From NCBI GenBank assembly GCA_038503035.1, contig JAVSML010024332.1, forward strand, positions 106,637 to 170,636: 64,000 nucleotides of DNA. Direction: 5' to 3'. Below, piece after piece: positions 24,880-35,160 of this stretch. Source of the stretch: Crocodylus rhombifer. Taxonomy: Eukaryota > Chordata > Crocodylia > Crocodylidae. The notes beneath the pieces were generated by a model. It saw only the letters and a program-made list of their open reading frames with translations, made no database searches and was not told the DNA's origin. Made by a program: the position numbers and the translations under genes. How positions within the stretch are numbered: position 1 is the first letter of the stretch; the number at the start of each line of letters is the position of its first letter.

Positions 24880-25224
24880 AATTTAAGCAAACTTGCCCCA
24901 AATCCTTGTTATATTTGGGAATTCTGGTATAATCTCTTCATTCACATTTAGTTAGTTGGTTCAGAGTACTACATTCAAATTAGTTTCTTCAATATTGACT
25001 TTTTCAGAGAGTCCTGTGATTTTGAAGCACCTCAGATATCCTGTGCTCTGGGACATGTCCTAATATTTATTTTAATAATCTGAAGTGTGTGTATGTGAGA
25101 AAGAGAAGGAGCCACCGTGCTCCAAAGGCTCAGCAACCCCAGGTCCACTGCCCCAAGGAGCCTGGCAGAAATCTCCCTTACCCAGGTGTTTCTGGAGAGG
25201 AGGGGCAGAGAACTCCCATGCCAG
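24880..25224. other. Spacer between solo LTRs
   Basis: AT-rich, then a short GC-richer part. No gene or repeat end recognised. Confidence 0.5.
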
Positions 25225-25874
25225 TGTTAGAAATATTATTAAAAATGCATTATCAATAGCAGATTTAGAAAAAAAAAAAAAAAAAACACAGCTGCTACCC
25301 ATCCTTGTCTCCTTAATGGGAGAGGGAAGGGGGGGGTTGGAAATTGAAGGGAAAAACCACCAAAAGGCCCTTTGTACTAAGGCATCACTCCCTCTCTGTC
25401 CTGCAAATTTACTATCTCTTTGTCACACTAAATCACACTTTCTTTCATGACCCCACATTCCTAAGGCTAAGATAAGAGCAAATGCCATTTTTGCCTTCAG
25501 GTTGAACCTTGAGTAATCTTGAGTCCCATCCACGCACGCGTGATAACCTAATGCATATTAAGCCTACCCGCCCCGCATACTTAAGTAGTTAATTATAATG
25601 CACATGGGACGTATGAAGCGACATGTTTACATATATGTTTGTATGAACCGGAAATGAGTTGTAAAAATTCCTCCTTCTGCACACGTGGTCAGGAGAGAGG
25701 GGATAAAAGCCTGCTAATGATTATGCTCGGGGGCAGAGGGATTTGATCTTTTGTCTTCTCCCTCTGACCCTATTTGCAAATATATACCTTTTGTATTGCT
25801 AATAAAGTGTGTCTGAAGCTGAAAGTTTTTTTTCCACCTCCCGAGAAACGAACCACGATTTTTTTAATTCAACA
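25225..25874 (+). mobile_element. Solo LTR 2 of the same family (TSD CCAG)
   Basis: Starts TGTTAGAAATATTATT and ends TTTAATTCAACA, 650 bp, flanked by CCAG at 25221-25224 and 25875-25878. It aligns with LTR 1 along most of its length, including GTTAATTATAAT and TATGAACCGGAAATGAGTTG. It differs by an A-run of about 19 bases near 25269-25286 in the U3 region. TATA-like GGATAAAAGCC lies near 25700 and a polyadenylation signal is visible in GCTAATAAAGTGTG near 25800. Distinct target duplications show that LTR 1 and LTR 2 are separate insertions, not the two ends of one provirus. Confidence 0.9.
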
Positions 25875-25878
25875 CCAG

Positions 25879-28499
25879 TATAAAGAAGAGCCCGGGACAG
25901 GAAAGAGGGGGGAGCATAGAACCGGAAAGAGGAGGGGGAGGAGGAAGAGGTGCGAGCCAACACAGCTGCATGGAACTCTGAAAGTGAGTGGAGTGCTGGT
26001 AGGAGACTCTTGCAGAGAGTAAGCCCCTCAGCGGGGACTTAGAGCCAAGACTACTGACCCGGTGGGGTGCAGAACTGTGCACAGAACTGTTTGTTTACAC
26101 ACTGGGAGCTGGCGGAGCCTGGTAGAGTTTTATACCTTAATATCCCTAATAGAGGGGCACTATAGATTTGGTGGTACTGTAAAGCATGTAAAAGTGGCAG
26201 AAGCCAAAAAAATGGTGTCACAGATGGACTTAATGCGCTAAAAGGAATCTTGGCAACCTCAACAAAGAAGCTCAGAGAGAGAGAGAGCCAGCAAAGGTCA
26301 ATTTGTTTTGATCTTGGCTAAAAACAGCAGGAACAATAACCCAGGCCAGGAGTGCCTGTTTTGTTTTCTTGTTTTCCTGTCTTTTGTTGTTGTTTTTTGA
26401 TTGGAACTGAGGTCACGTTGCAAGACCAACTGGCTGGTCAGAACCCAGTGGAATGGGCGAGGGTGTAGGGGTGGCAGAGCCCTCAGGAATGTAGAACCTT
26501 TGCAGGATGACGGTGAGACCACTAATGGGACTACATGTACAGGTAACAAACCAACTCCTTTAACATCAAGTCGTGGCAAGTGAAACATGGGTGTGTAGAT
26601 CACCAATTAGAAACAGTATCACCCTAGTAGATTGGCAGGCGGTGTCCTACAGATCTGCAAGTGACTGAACTACTTGACAGTATACCAAATGGATTCAAAT
26701 GGACAGTACTGAAGCTTGAATTGCTGATGTTGCAAGGAGAGTGGCTGACCTGTTTCTGAAGAAAGTCAGTTTCTATGGGGAGGAAAGAAAGCTTTCCTGC
26801 AACAAATGCAGAAGGTAGAAAATGGCACTTTTGTTTTCTGATTTCAAGTTTCCAGCCCAGTGACATGGAAAAGAAGAATGAGATGTGGAAAGGAGCTCTT
26901 TGGTAGCTGGCTGACAAAATTAAACCATTGAGCTATTTGTTGAAAAATCTGTTTTTTAATTCTGCTGAGGGTGCTAAGTCACCTATGATTTTTCCATACA
27001 TGTACAAATAAAGCCATTGTATGCCCTTTTGACTGCCACTAGGAATCATTCTTCTCTGTTCCATTTGGGTTGAAAATTTAATAGTTTAATGTTTAGGCTA
27101 GTTGCCTACCCATTTAGACTTTGTGTGACCTTTGGTGAGTTGCTTAGTGATTCTCAGCCAAATCTATTTCACCTGTCAGGCATGTAAGTCAATTTAGGTG
27201 TCCAAAGTGAGATTGTATTCCATCCTATTCAAGTCCCAGAAAAATGGTTAATGCAAAAGTTGGGAGAGCAGGTCCTTCTTTCTCACTGCTTTTTTGTGAC
27301 TCAGTCTCAGGGTTAGATGATGATGTGTTACAAAAGTTGACACATGAATGGATTTATCAGGAACTTGAAACAGGGTGGAATACAATTCCACTTAAACATC
27401 TACATCCCTTAGATACTTAATAGGTGGAATAGAATCTGGTGCTCTGTTTTATTTCCACTTAGAGATAGAGATCAAAGCACTTCCTTACTTCACAGGACTG
27501 TTGATATGAGGATGAATATGATAAAGTTTGTGGATGAAGCAAATTGTAGACCAAATTGTAATAAGTCTGTGTAAAAAAGATTCATATACTGAGCCCATCA
27601 TTGTGCGGACTGTGTGGTAGAGGTCTACCTTTTGAGGAGGCCATTGCCTATCTCTTGTATATATCTCTGAATGAATATTTTTTGTCTTTTGAAAAATGTA
27701 ATAATTTGCAAAAGTGGTTGCTCACAATTGCCATTTTAAAAAAGGATTCTGACTTCATAATTTAGCTGCAGTCAGAATGTATGAAGGTGAAGTTGTATGT
27801 TCTATAACAGTGAATGGGTAATATTTGCTTTACCACGTTTTTTCAATCTAGTATTTTTCTTTCATAAACACATTTTAAATGCTATGTTGCTGTAATCACA
27901 TGCAAGGAATTGTAATTGTCCATATTTAATTCCTCGTCTTTGAGGTGAAAGGCACAATACGTTAACTCCATACTGAGTGACTTACTATATTGGAACATGA
28001 GCTCTAAGAATATCAAGATGCCTACATTTCTGCCTGATGGTGAAATATTGTACCATTATAAAATATTACCATATTATTAGACAATAAATTATGCACATGC
28101 TGGGTTATGCATGATGATCTAGCTAATGTTTTAAATGGTTTACTGATTTGGATTTGAATACTAACTACCAAGTAATGCATCATTTTATTGAACAGATAAA
28201 CTGATATACCAAAGAATTTTGTAGTCCTTCCAAATACATTTCATTTAGATTTTCAAGCGTATGATATATTTGTATATTACTTACATTTGCTTTATTTTAT
28301 ATTGGCCACAAGTCAATGCTGTAATATCCTTTACTATTATTAGTATACTATTATATTATTAGTTATACATCAACCTAAAAGCACAGCGTTTCCATGTGCA
28401 TGTCATTCCAAGCTAGTACAGAGAGATTGCATAAAGCCATTCATCAGCCTTCATCAGAAAGGCCAAAGCCATTTCTCACAGAAAAGCCAACTTTGACTC
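25879..28499. other. Mixed GC-rich then AT-rich sequence, no gene seen
   Basis: 25879-26600 is GC-richer and includes a stretch resembling the insertion in the ERV RT (see 26390-26600). From 26600 on it is AT-rich without recognisable features. Confidence 0.45.
26390..26600. repeat. Diverged relative of the 989-bp insertion at 33462
   Basis: GAATGGGCGAGGGTGTAGGGG and GCAGAGCCCTCA here parallel CCTGGGCGAGGATGTAGGGG and GGAGCCCTCA at about 34195-34225. CTTTAACATCAAGTCGTGGC parallels TATTTAATCATCAAAGTCAT at about 34313-34332. Order and orientation are the same, so both appear to be copies of one repeat family. No ends were found here. Confidence 0.5.
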
Positions 28500-29805
28500 A
28501 GGGAACTGATGGTCAGGATACCCTGGGGGGCCGGTCTGATGGGGAGAGGAGTCCAAGAGAGCTGGCGGTATGTCAAATAAATGTAACTGAGGAACAAAAG
28601 GAAGCTTCTAAGAAGTAGAAACTTGGACAAACAACTATGGAGATGTATAAGATCATTGGGTATGCAGGAATGAAATCAGGAAGGCCAAAGTACAATTGGC
28701 ATTGCAACTAGCAAGGGACATGAAGGGTAATAAGGGATTTTACAAGTATATCAGCAACAAGGGGAGGATCAGGGAAAGGGTGGGGGATGCAACCTAGTGA
28801 CAGAGGGTGCAGAAAAGGCTGAAGTACTCAATGCCTTTTTCACCTCAGTCTTCACAGGCAAAGTCAGCTCCCAGACTAAAGCACCTGGCAACACAGTTTG
28901 GGAAGGAAATGAGCAGCCAACAGTGGTGAAAGAATAGGTTCGAGACTATTTAGAAAAGCTGGACATGTACAAGTCCGTGGGACTGGATGGGATGAATCTG
29001 AGGGTACTGAGGGAGTTGGCTGATATGAATGCAAGGCCACTAGCCATCATCTTTGAAAACTCATGGTGATCAGGAGAGGACCCAGATAACTGGAAACGGG
29101 CAAACATAGTGCCCATCTTTAAGAAAGGGAAGAAGGAAAGCCTCATCTCAATCCCTGGAAAAGTAATTGAGTAGGTCTGCAAGGAATCCATTTCTAAGCA
29201 CTTAGAGGAGAAAGTGATTGTTGGGTTTATATTGACTGTTGTATAGCATTATAGTGCAGCCTAGTATACAAATGCAGTATGAATCTTTGAAAAAGTGAGG
29301 CATTGTATTATGTAAGGGCCATATTTTTTAAGGAGAAGGACAAGATCTATCACAGCAGAGGGCAACAAAAATAATTAGGGGCCTGAGGGACATGGTTTAT
29401 CAGGTCATGTTGTGGGAACTGGACTGGTTTAATCTGAAGAAGAGAAGACTAAGCGGGGATTTAATATCAGTCTTCAACAACCTGAAGGGTGTTTACAAAG
29501 AGGACAGAGCTAGACTGTTCTCAGTGTTGGCAGATAACAGAACAAGTAGGAATAGTTTCAAGTTGTTACAAGGGAAGTTTCGGTGAGATATTCTGAAGAA
29601 CTTTTTCACTAGAAGGGTAGTAAAACACTGGGACTAGTTAGCCAGAGACATTGTGAATTCTCCATCCTGGGAGGTTTTTAAGACCCGGCAAGACAAAGTC
29701 TTGGTTGGGATGATCTAGTTAAAGGTGGTTCTGCTTTGAGAAGGGGGTTGGACTAGATGGCCTCCTGGGGTCCCTTTTCAACCCTAACTTTCTATTATTG
29801 TATGA
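28500..29805 (+). mobile_element. CR1 LINE copy C, plus strand, RT core replaced by a 134-bp patch
   Basis: 28570-29220 follows CR1 ORF2: the linker (KLGQTTMEMYKIIG in translation), then AFFTSVFTGK-like and [20 protein letters not shown] blocks, then DNWKRANIVPIFKKGKK. At 29221 the homology stops. 29355-29805 resumes with the C-terminal region (RATKIIRGLRDMVYQ-like) and ends with the CR1 3' landmark GGTTGGACTAGATGGCCTCC and TTTCTATTATTGTATGAAAA. The segment that should encode the RT active site, roughly 0.7 kb judging from copies A and B, is absent. Confidence 0.85.
29221..29354 (+). other. 134-bp templated insert copied from 24105-24879 without the LTR
   Basis: This stretch matches 24105-24169 joined to 24807-24879 at 133 of 134 positions. 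The only difference is TGAGGCATTG here against TGAAGCATTG there. It sits exactly where the central RT part of the CR1 is missing, in the same orientation as the source about 5 kb upstream. That is the pattern left by template switching during repair or replication. Confidence 0.88.
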
Positions 29806-30326
29806 AAATACAAGGCACTGACATTCAGATGCCAGTGTCTTAACATAAGGATATATAATTTTAAAAGTTATTCATATCATGGAAAGCAAAGATAAATTCT
29901 TAACCTTATGAACTCCAAACAATTGAATATGTTAAGCCCTGCTAATTTACACTTTTTTTAATTCACTTGCTCTATAATTTGCATACAAAATTCAGTGGTC
30001 CCTCTTTACATCTCAGCAAAAATCTTAACAAAGAAATCTGAAGTTTTAGGTCATTGTAGGTCACTGCTATTAAAAATATCTTGCAGAGCATTTGCTAATA
30101 TAGTTGCAGTTTTTTTTCCTCAGAACTCACTAAACTAAAACTTAGCTACACTTGAAGAAACATAGTATCTGATTTATTATCCTTGTTTTCTCTACATAAT
30201 TCAGTAAATTTCAATTGATTTATCGATCTTATATAAATTATTGGAGTTAGAAGTAGATTCTCTCCTGTGATAATGTTGGGCTCAGTACAGGAGAGAGAGA
30301 ATAGTTCAGGTTGCCTGTCATGGCTC
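29806..30326. other. AT-rich spacer upstream of the ERV
   Basis: No gene recognised. The four bases before the LTR (30323-30326) are GCTC, the expected left target duplication, but no right partner exists because the 3' LTR is absent. Confidence 0.55.
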
Positions 30327-30828
30327 TGTTAGAAATGCGCAGCTTGCATCTTGCACCTGATAAGAAAGAAATACTGCCCAAGGCTCCTTTCTTCACCCGG
30401 TCCCACCTCAGTCTTTTTCATGCTGATTACAGAAGCTGGAATTCAACTATTCATGGCCTTGAGGGGTGAACTTTTGGCGAACTGTTGTAGTTTTGAGCAT
30501 GCTTAATGAACTGTTGCATATTTACCTCTCCGCCCCGCATAGTTAAGTAGCTAATTATACTATACATGCGATGTATGTAATGATGTAACTACATGTATGC
30601 TTGTATGAAACGGAAGTAGCTGGAAGAGTTCCGGTGTCTGCACATGTGCTCAGGAGAGAGAAGATAAATTCCGCTTGCAAACACAATTAGTTTGTCAGAA
30701 GCTGATTTGGGCATCAATGCCCCACTCTGACCTTGTTTGCAAACAAATACATCCTTTTGTGCCGGCTGATGTCTGTGTGTCTGTGATCTCTGCGCGCCTC
30801 CAAGGAAACAAACCGCATTTGTGCATCA
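30327..30828 (+). mobile_element. 5' LTR of the ERV
   Basis: Starts TGTTAGAAATGCGCAGC and ends GCATTTGTGCATCA, 502 bp. Its 3' two-thirds align with solo LTRs 1 and 2 (CTCCGCCCCGCATAGTTAAG, TGTATGAAACGGAAGTAGCT, GAGAGAAGATAAATTCC). The distal U3 is different and shorter, so it belongs to another subfamily. The TATA-like AGATAAATT is near 30661. Two bases after the end (AT) precede the primer binding site, as expected. Confidence 0.88.
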
Positions 30829-30830
30829 AT

Positions 30831-30848
30831 TGGTGAGCCAGCCAGGAG
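30831..30848 (+). promoter_or_regulatory. Candidate tRNA primer binding site
   Basis: TGGTGAGCCAGCCAGGAG begins two bases after the LTR end with the invariant TGG. I could not match it securely to a specific tRNA 3' end. The first six bases agree with a tRNA-Trp-type site, but the rest does not. Confidence 0.6.
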
Positions 30849-31248
30849 CCTCCTTGGACCACCCCGGGACCCAGTGACAAGATCGTCCCTGCCGCCACGG
30901 GGAGTGTGCACCGAGCCGCCTTTTTGGGCCCACCCAGGGGGTTTGAGACATGAGTCAGGGTACCCGGGAGGTTAAAGGCTACCTGTGCAAAATTCTTAGT
31001 TTCTGAGAACGCCAGACACACATTCCGGCATTTTGATCGAGATCTCTAGGATACCTGAGTGAGTATACGAATTCCCTTGCCCAATTTGGTTTCTGGATCT
31101 GGGGGCAAAGACTTGTTCAAATTGGTTTTGTACCGGGGGATTTTTTGGCCCGGTATTTGGTGTGCGTAAGACGTACTTTTGCGAACGGTCTGTGGCTAGG
31201 ATCTTTTGGTATTTGGTGTGCGTTGGGTGCACTCTTGTGGGCATTAAA

Positions 31249-32807
31249 ATGGGTGTGGGTAGCTCCCGTATAGAAAGCTCGGGTACTCCTTTGGGTTGTG
31301 TTTTATGGAACTTTAGCAAATTTACAAAGCAGGCAGATTATGGGGTGAAGATGAAAAAGGATGATTTAATTAAGTTTTGTCAACTCGAGTGGCCAACATT
31401 CGGGGTCCACTGGACCCCGAAAGGATCCTTTGTAGTAAAAGAAGTGATAGCTATCCATGAAATAGTTATGCAGGATGGACACTGGGATCAATTTCTTTAT
31501 ATAGATTGTTGGTTAGGGGTGGTTCAAAATCAGCCATCTTGGATTAAGAAATGCTTAGTAAAGTCTCATGTGATGGTTGTTAAAGGAAAGACTCGAGGAG
31601 GACTGCCTGTACTCCCTGAGTCTGATGAGGGGGGGAGGGATCCTGAATTAGCCGAGTACCGGGCTCATTCTCCTGTCACCCTAACAAGTAGCGAGGATGA
31701 ATCAGATACCTCCTCAGGATCCAGTCCCTCTGCACCACCGCTCCCTCCCTCAGGGAAACCACCACCGGCATATCAAATTATACCTAATGATTCAGAGCGA
31801 GTGCCTCAGCCAAGTGCCCCATCTGAATCAGGGAATAAGGGCTATAATTTGCGCAAAACTGTAGAATCACGGCCGGTGCTGAACTGCCCGATGCGAGAGG
31901 TTATTGGAGAGGGGGGCAATGCAACTTTTGTCTACACCCCATTTAGTACTTCAGATTTATTTAACTGGAAGAATCAGAGCCCCTCTTTTCGTGAAGACCC
32001 TGAAAAGATGAGGGACTTGTTTCGATCCACTGGGCAAACCCATCGACCCACTTGGGCTGATGTCCAGATGATGCTCCAAACCCTCCTGACCCCGGAGGAG
32101 AGGAGATTAGTGTTGGGGACAGCAGAGCACATTGCAGCAGCCGGGGTAGAAGCGGAGGGAGCTGCTGGTCGTACCTTGCGTGATACCTGCCCTGTTGAGG
32201 AACCGAGATGGGATAATCATACTGCAGAAGGAAGAGAGCTGAGTGCACGGTAACTGGGGATTATAGTGGAAGCAATGGGGAAGGCAGTGCCTCGGGTTAC
32301 TAATCTGTCTAAATTGTATGACAGGGAAAAGAAGAGGATCCCTCAGCTTTCCTTGGGAGGCTGTATGAGGCGTTCCGCAGGTTTTCGGACCTAGATCCAG
32401 AAGCCCCAGATAATCAACGCATGGTAAATCTTCTGTTTATTGGTCAATCCGCTGCTGATATTTGTAAGAAGCTACAGAAAACTGAGGGAGGTGCTGGGAA
32501 ACTGATTTCAGAGCTGGTGGAAATTGCATATAAGGTATATGGGAATCATGAGCAAGCGCAGGAGCGCAAGGAGGATAAAAAGGCTCAGCGACAGATGGCA
32601 GTGCTGGCAGCTGCTATAACTGGAGGTAACACTGTAAAGGCTGGGATACAGAAAGGGAAAGGAGGAAGAGTGGGAGCAGATGTTTGTGCTTACTGCAGGG
32701 AGAAAGGACAGTGGAAGAGGGAATACTCAAAGTTGAAGGAGAAGAGAGAGGGTGAACCAAGAGGTCACCTCATGTGGGTAGAGGAAAAGGATGAGGACAC
32801 AGAATGA
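31249..32807 (+). pseudogene. gag: ERV gag (MA, p12-like, CA, NC)
   Basis: The start is ATG at 31249, giving MGVGSS, which fits N-terminal myristoylation for membrane targeting of the matrix domain. A Pro/Ser-rich region holds late-domain motifs PSAPP (about 31728-31742) and PPAY (about 31763-31775), which recruit ESCRT and NEDD4-type partners in budding. Capsid follows, with FSTSDLFNWKNQSPSF and PTWADVQMMLQTLLTPEE. Breaks: a TAA at 32251-32253 in the capsid and a frameshift between there and 32325, after which the major-homology-like DPSAFLGRLYEAFRRF continues in another frame to NC. The zinc knuckle begins CAYC (32685-32696), but the positions of the metal-binding His and last Cys are Gln and Tyr, so zinc binding is probably lost. 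Ends at TGA 32805-32807. Confidence 0.87.
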
Positions 32808-32830
32808 AGGGGACAGGGATCTAAGACCAC
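32805..32830 (+). promoter_or_regulatory. gag/pro-pol stop-readthrough context
   Basis: The gag stop TGA is followed by AGGGGACAGGGATCT. The same frame continues open into the protease with no further stop until 33291. Gammaretroviruses express pol by suppressing the gag stop codon, helped by a purine-rich spacer and a downstream pseudoknot. The GGACAGGG here resembles that spacer. I did not test pseudoknot pairing. Confidence 0.65.
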
Positions 32831-33290
32831 TACCCTTCGGGTTGGAGCCCGAGAAGATCCCATGGTAACCATTAGGGTTGGTGGCAGAGACTTTGAAGCC
32901 TTGGTGGATACTGGGGCTACATTTTCAATGATTCCAGAAAACCCCCCCTGTGCAGGAACTAGTGAGCAGCATGTTCTTGTGGAAGGGATTGAGGGAACAC
33001 AATCCCGACTCCCCATTTGTAAACCACTCCTCACCAAAGTGGGGGACCATTTGCTTGAGCATTCCTTTGTATATTCTCCAAGTTGCCCGGTTGCACTGCT
33101 TGGGCGAGACCTACTCACAAAACTACAAGCTGAGATTTTTTTCAGAGACGACCAGATGGTGGTCCAGTTACCTGTCAAGCAGAGCTTGAACTATCAGATG
33201 GCTCTCCTGGAGGACCGACGCCCTGTAGTAAGTTCTGAAGATCACATGACTGGAGTAGACCCTTTGGTATGGGCTGATGGAACCCCTGCA
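32808..33290 (+). pseudogene. pro: ERV protease (retropepsin)
   Basis: In frame with the end of gag. After a short linker it reads VGGRDFEALVDTGATFSMIP, with the catalytic Asp in LVDTGAT at 32901-32921. Near the end it has CPVALLGRDLLTKLQAEIFF, the GRDLL block that closes the retropepsin fold. As a homodimer it would cleave the gag and pol polyproteins. The domain itself looks undamaged, but it depends on the broken gag frame upstream and meets a TGA at 33291-33293 just after the domain. Confidence 0.87.
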
Positions 33291-33293
33291 TGA

Positions 33294-35160
33294 GCTAAGT
33301 CGGTCTCCCTGGTAAGAATCATACTCAAGGATGGGGAGGGGCCCATTCGGGTAAAGCAGTATCCACTCAGCCGAGCGGCCAGAGTTGGACTCAAGCCGTT
33401 AATAGAGAAATACAGGAAGTACGGATGGCTAGTGGAAGGGTCCTCACCATATAATACCCCCTGTGTGAGGGTCAAGGGGCCAGCACACCCTGGGACCCCG
33501 GGATCGGAAAGCCCAGCACCAACTGCCCGCTCACCCCTCCGGGAGCAGCGGCCGGCGAGATCGGAGACCGGTGGGGCGGAAGGAGTGGTGGCTGCTGCCC
33601 GGCGGAAGCCCTGGGAGGCAGAGCATTCACCCACTCCTTACAGGTGGGAAGAAAAGCCAGCAGATTTAAAAACTGGCCCGGACTCCAGGAGCGATGGACC
33701 GGAAGTGCCGGTGCGGGAGAAGACGGCCGGCTGGGATTCAACAGGAGGGAGGCTGTCCGGTTCACGATGGCCCTGAATGTTCTGGGGCAGCGGTAAGGCC
33801 CCGGAAGGGGCAAGGCAACGGGGGCTCTAGCCCCAAGCAGCAGAGAGACTGTGGGGGGGGTCGGTGGACCTGACTCAACGGGCTAGAGTGAGAGCCCGCA
33901 GACCCATTAAGGCGGTGGGTGAGACCCAGCCCATTCAGGCTCAGAAGGTACCTCCGGCAGGAGAGAGGAGGCCTCCCGGCTAGACGTAGAAAAAGCCCGG
34001 TGGCAGAGACTGGTAGGGGCTCAAACGGACTGGCGGACCAGTGGCCACCAAAATCTGGTTCTCGTTAGGACATTCTTGAGGACTCCCCCCAGACGGGGAG
34101 GCTTTGGGCTCACGGAGCTTGGACATAGGCTCACGCCCCTTTCAGTTGAAGAATTGTGGGCATGGAGAGACTGGGTACCAACTGACCCAGAGGCCTGGGC
34201 GAGGATGTAGGGGAGGAAGGAGCCCTCAAGGACCACCCCTCTGGGGAGGACAGTACGGAGATTGGCAGTCTCGTTCTCAGCAGGGCGAACACCGGGGGGA
34301 ATTCACTGAACATATTTAATCATCAAAGTCATGGCAGGCGGTCCCAGTGTATGCCGCCTGAAGACCAGCCCCTTTGCCAGTGGGACGGAAGGGCGTTGAG
34401 GCGAAAGGAGACAGTCCCATAAGTGGAGACGTTCAAGCAGTGCTTTCACACCCCCATTCTTGGAGTGCCGAAGGCAGATGGGGTCTCATACAGACTGGTC
34501 CAAGACCTGCGAGCAGTAAATAAGAAGGTCCTTTCAGACCACCCTGTAGTCCCGAACCCACACACGATTTTAACACAAGTACTGGGGGAAGCTGAAATAT
34601 TTTCAGTGCTAAATTTGAAAGATGCTTTCTTCTCCATTCCCCTTCACCGAGAGAGTCAAAAATTGTTTGCTTTTGAATGGGAGGACCCAGATACTTTCCA
34701 TAAAGCCCAGCTCATGTGGACAGTTCTCCCACAAGGATTCATAGCAGCCCCCCATATTTTCGGACTTGCCCTTCAGAAGGACTTGGAGGAGTGGAAGGGA
34801 TCACACCCCGCAGTGACTCTCCTCCAGTATGTGGATGACCTGCTGGTTGCAAGCCCCAATTTGCAAATCTGCGAGGAAGCCACCAGATCACTGCTAAACA
34901 CCCTAGGGGAAAAAGGATATAAGGTCTCTAGAGAAAAAGCCCAAATATGTCAGCCTCAAGTTACATTTTTGGGATATAAGCTCTCAAAAGGAGTCAGAGC
35001 CCTGAGTGCGGATCGCATACAGGCAATCCAAAGTCTAGCCTCACCTAAGTCACCCAAGGAGCTGCAGGCATTCCTAGGGCTAACTGGGTTCTGTCGACTA
35101 TGGATACCAGATTATGGTGGGAAGGCCAGACCGCTGTATGACTCCCTGACAAAAGCTAGA
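33294..35160 (+). pseudogene. pol: ERV reverse transcriptase, interrupted and truncated
   Basis: The N-terminal RT (finger region with VKQYPLSRAARVGLKPLIEK and GSSPYNTP) runs from 33294 to 33461. A 989-bp insertion follows, then RT resumes at 34451 with ILGVPKADG, VQDLRAVNKK, LNLKDAFFSIPLH, LPQGF and the catalytic YVDDLL (YVDD at 34828-34839). The connection region ends with FLGLTGFCRLWIPDYGGKAR. The sequence stops fitting pol at about 35160, before RNase H. A TGA at 33291-33293 separates it from protease in the same frame. Apart from the insertion I see no stop in the RT itself, which suggests a fairly young element. Confidence 0.88.
33462..34450. mobile_element. 989-bp insertion in RT, probable solo LTR of another family
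   Basis: The RT reading stops at ...ACCCCC (33456-33461) and resumes after a second CCCCC at 34451-34455. The inserted DNA starts TGTGTGAGGGTCAA and ends GTGCTTTCACA, giving TG/CA termini with TGTG/CACA inverted ends and a 5-bp duplication. This fits a solo LTR of a Gypsy- or ERV-type element. The interior is GC-rich with retained CpGs. A TATA-like TTTAAAAA lies near 33664. I do not recognise the family, and orientation is unknown. A diverged relative is at 26390-26600. Confidence 0.65.

Larger units (their letters stand above)
30327..35160 (+). mobile_element. Gammaretrovirus-like ERV, 5' part only
   Basis: The order is 5' LTR, primer binding site, leader, gag, protease and reverse transcriptase. 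Then an abrupt junction at about 35160 with a Tigger1-type transposon. RNase H, integrase, env and the 3' LTR are missing. Class is inferred from the 4-bp duplications of its sibling LTRs, a matrix start MGVGSS with myristoylation signal, PSAPP and PPAY late-domain motifs, a capsid FSTSDLFNWKNQ block, a single zinc knuckle, and gag and pro-pol in the same frame separated by one stop codon. A 989-bp foreign insertion splits the RT. Nonsense and frameshift changes show a non-infectious relic. Confidence 0.9.

Noticed and set aside
24170..25874. One provirus with LTRs at 24170 and 25225
   Set aside because: The LTRs have different target duplications (AATC and CCAG), only about 0.4 kb between them and no viral sequence inside.
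30695..31021. Minus-strand frame of 108 codons across the ERV leader
   Set aside because: It is antisense to the LTR, primer site and leader, with no family resemblance, so it is a shadow.
31162..31251. gag start at 31162
   Set aside because: The codon there is GTG. The first ATG in frame is at 31249 and gives a proper myristoylation signal. The extension is only kept as a speculative leader finding.
32808..33290. Domesticated retroviral-like aspartic protease gene
   Set aside because: The protease sits in normal ERV order, shares the gag frame and is followed by RT. Nothing shows independent use.
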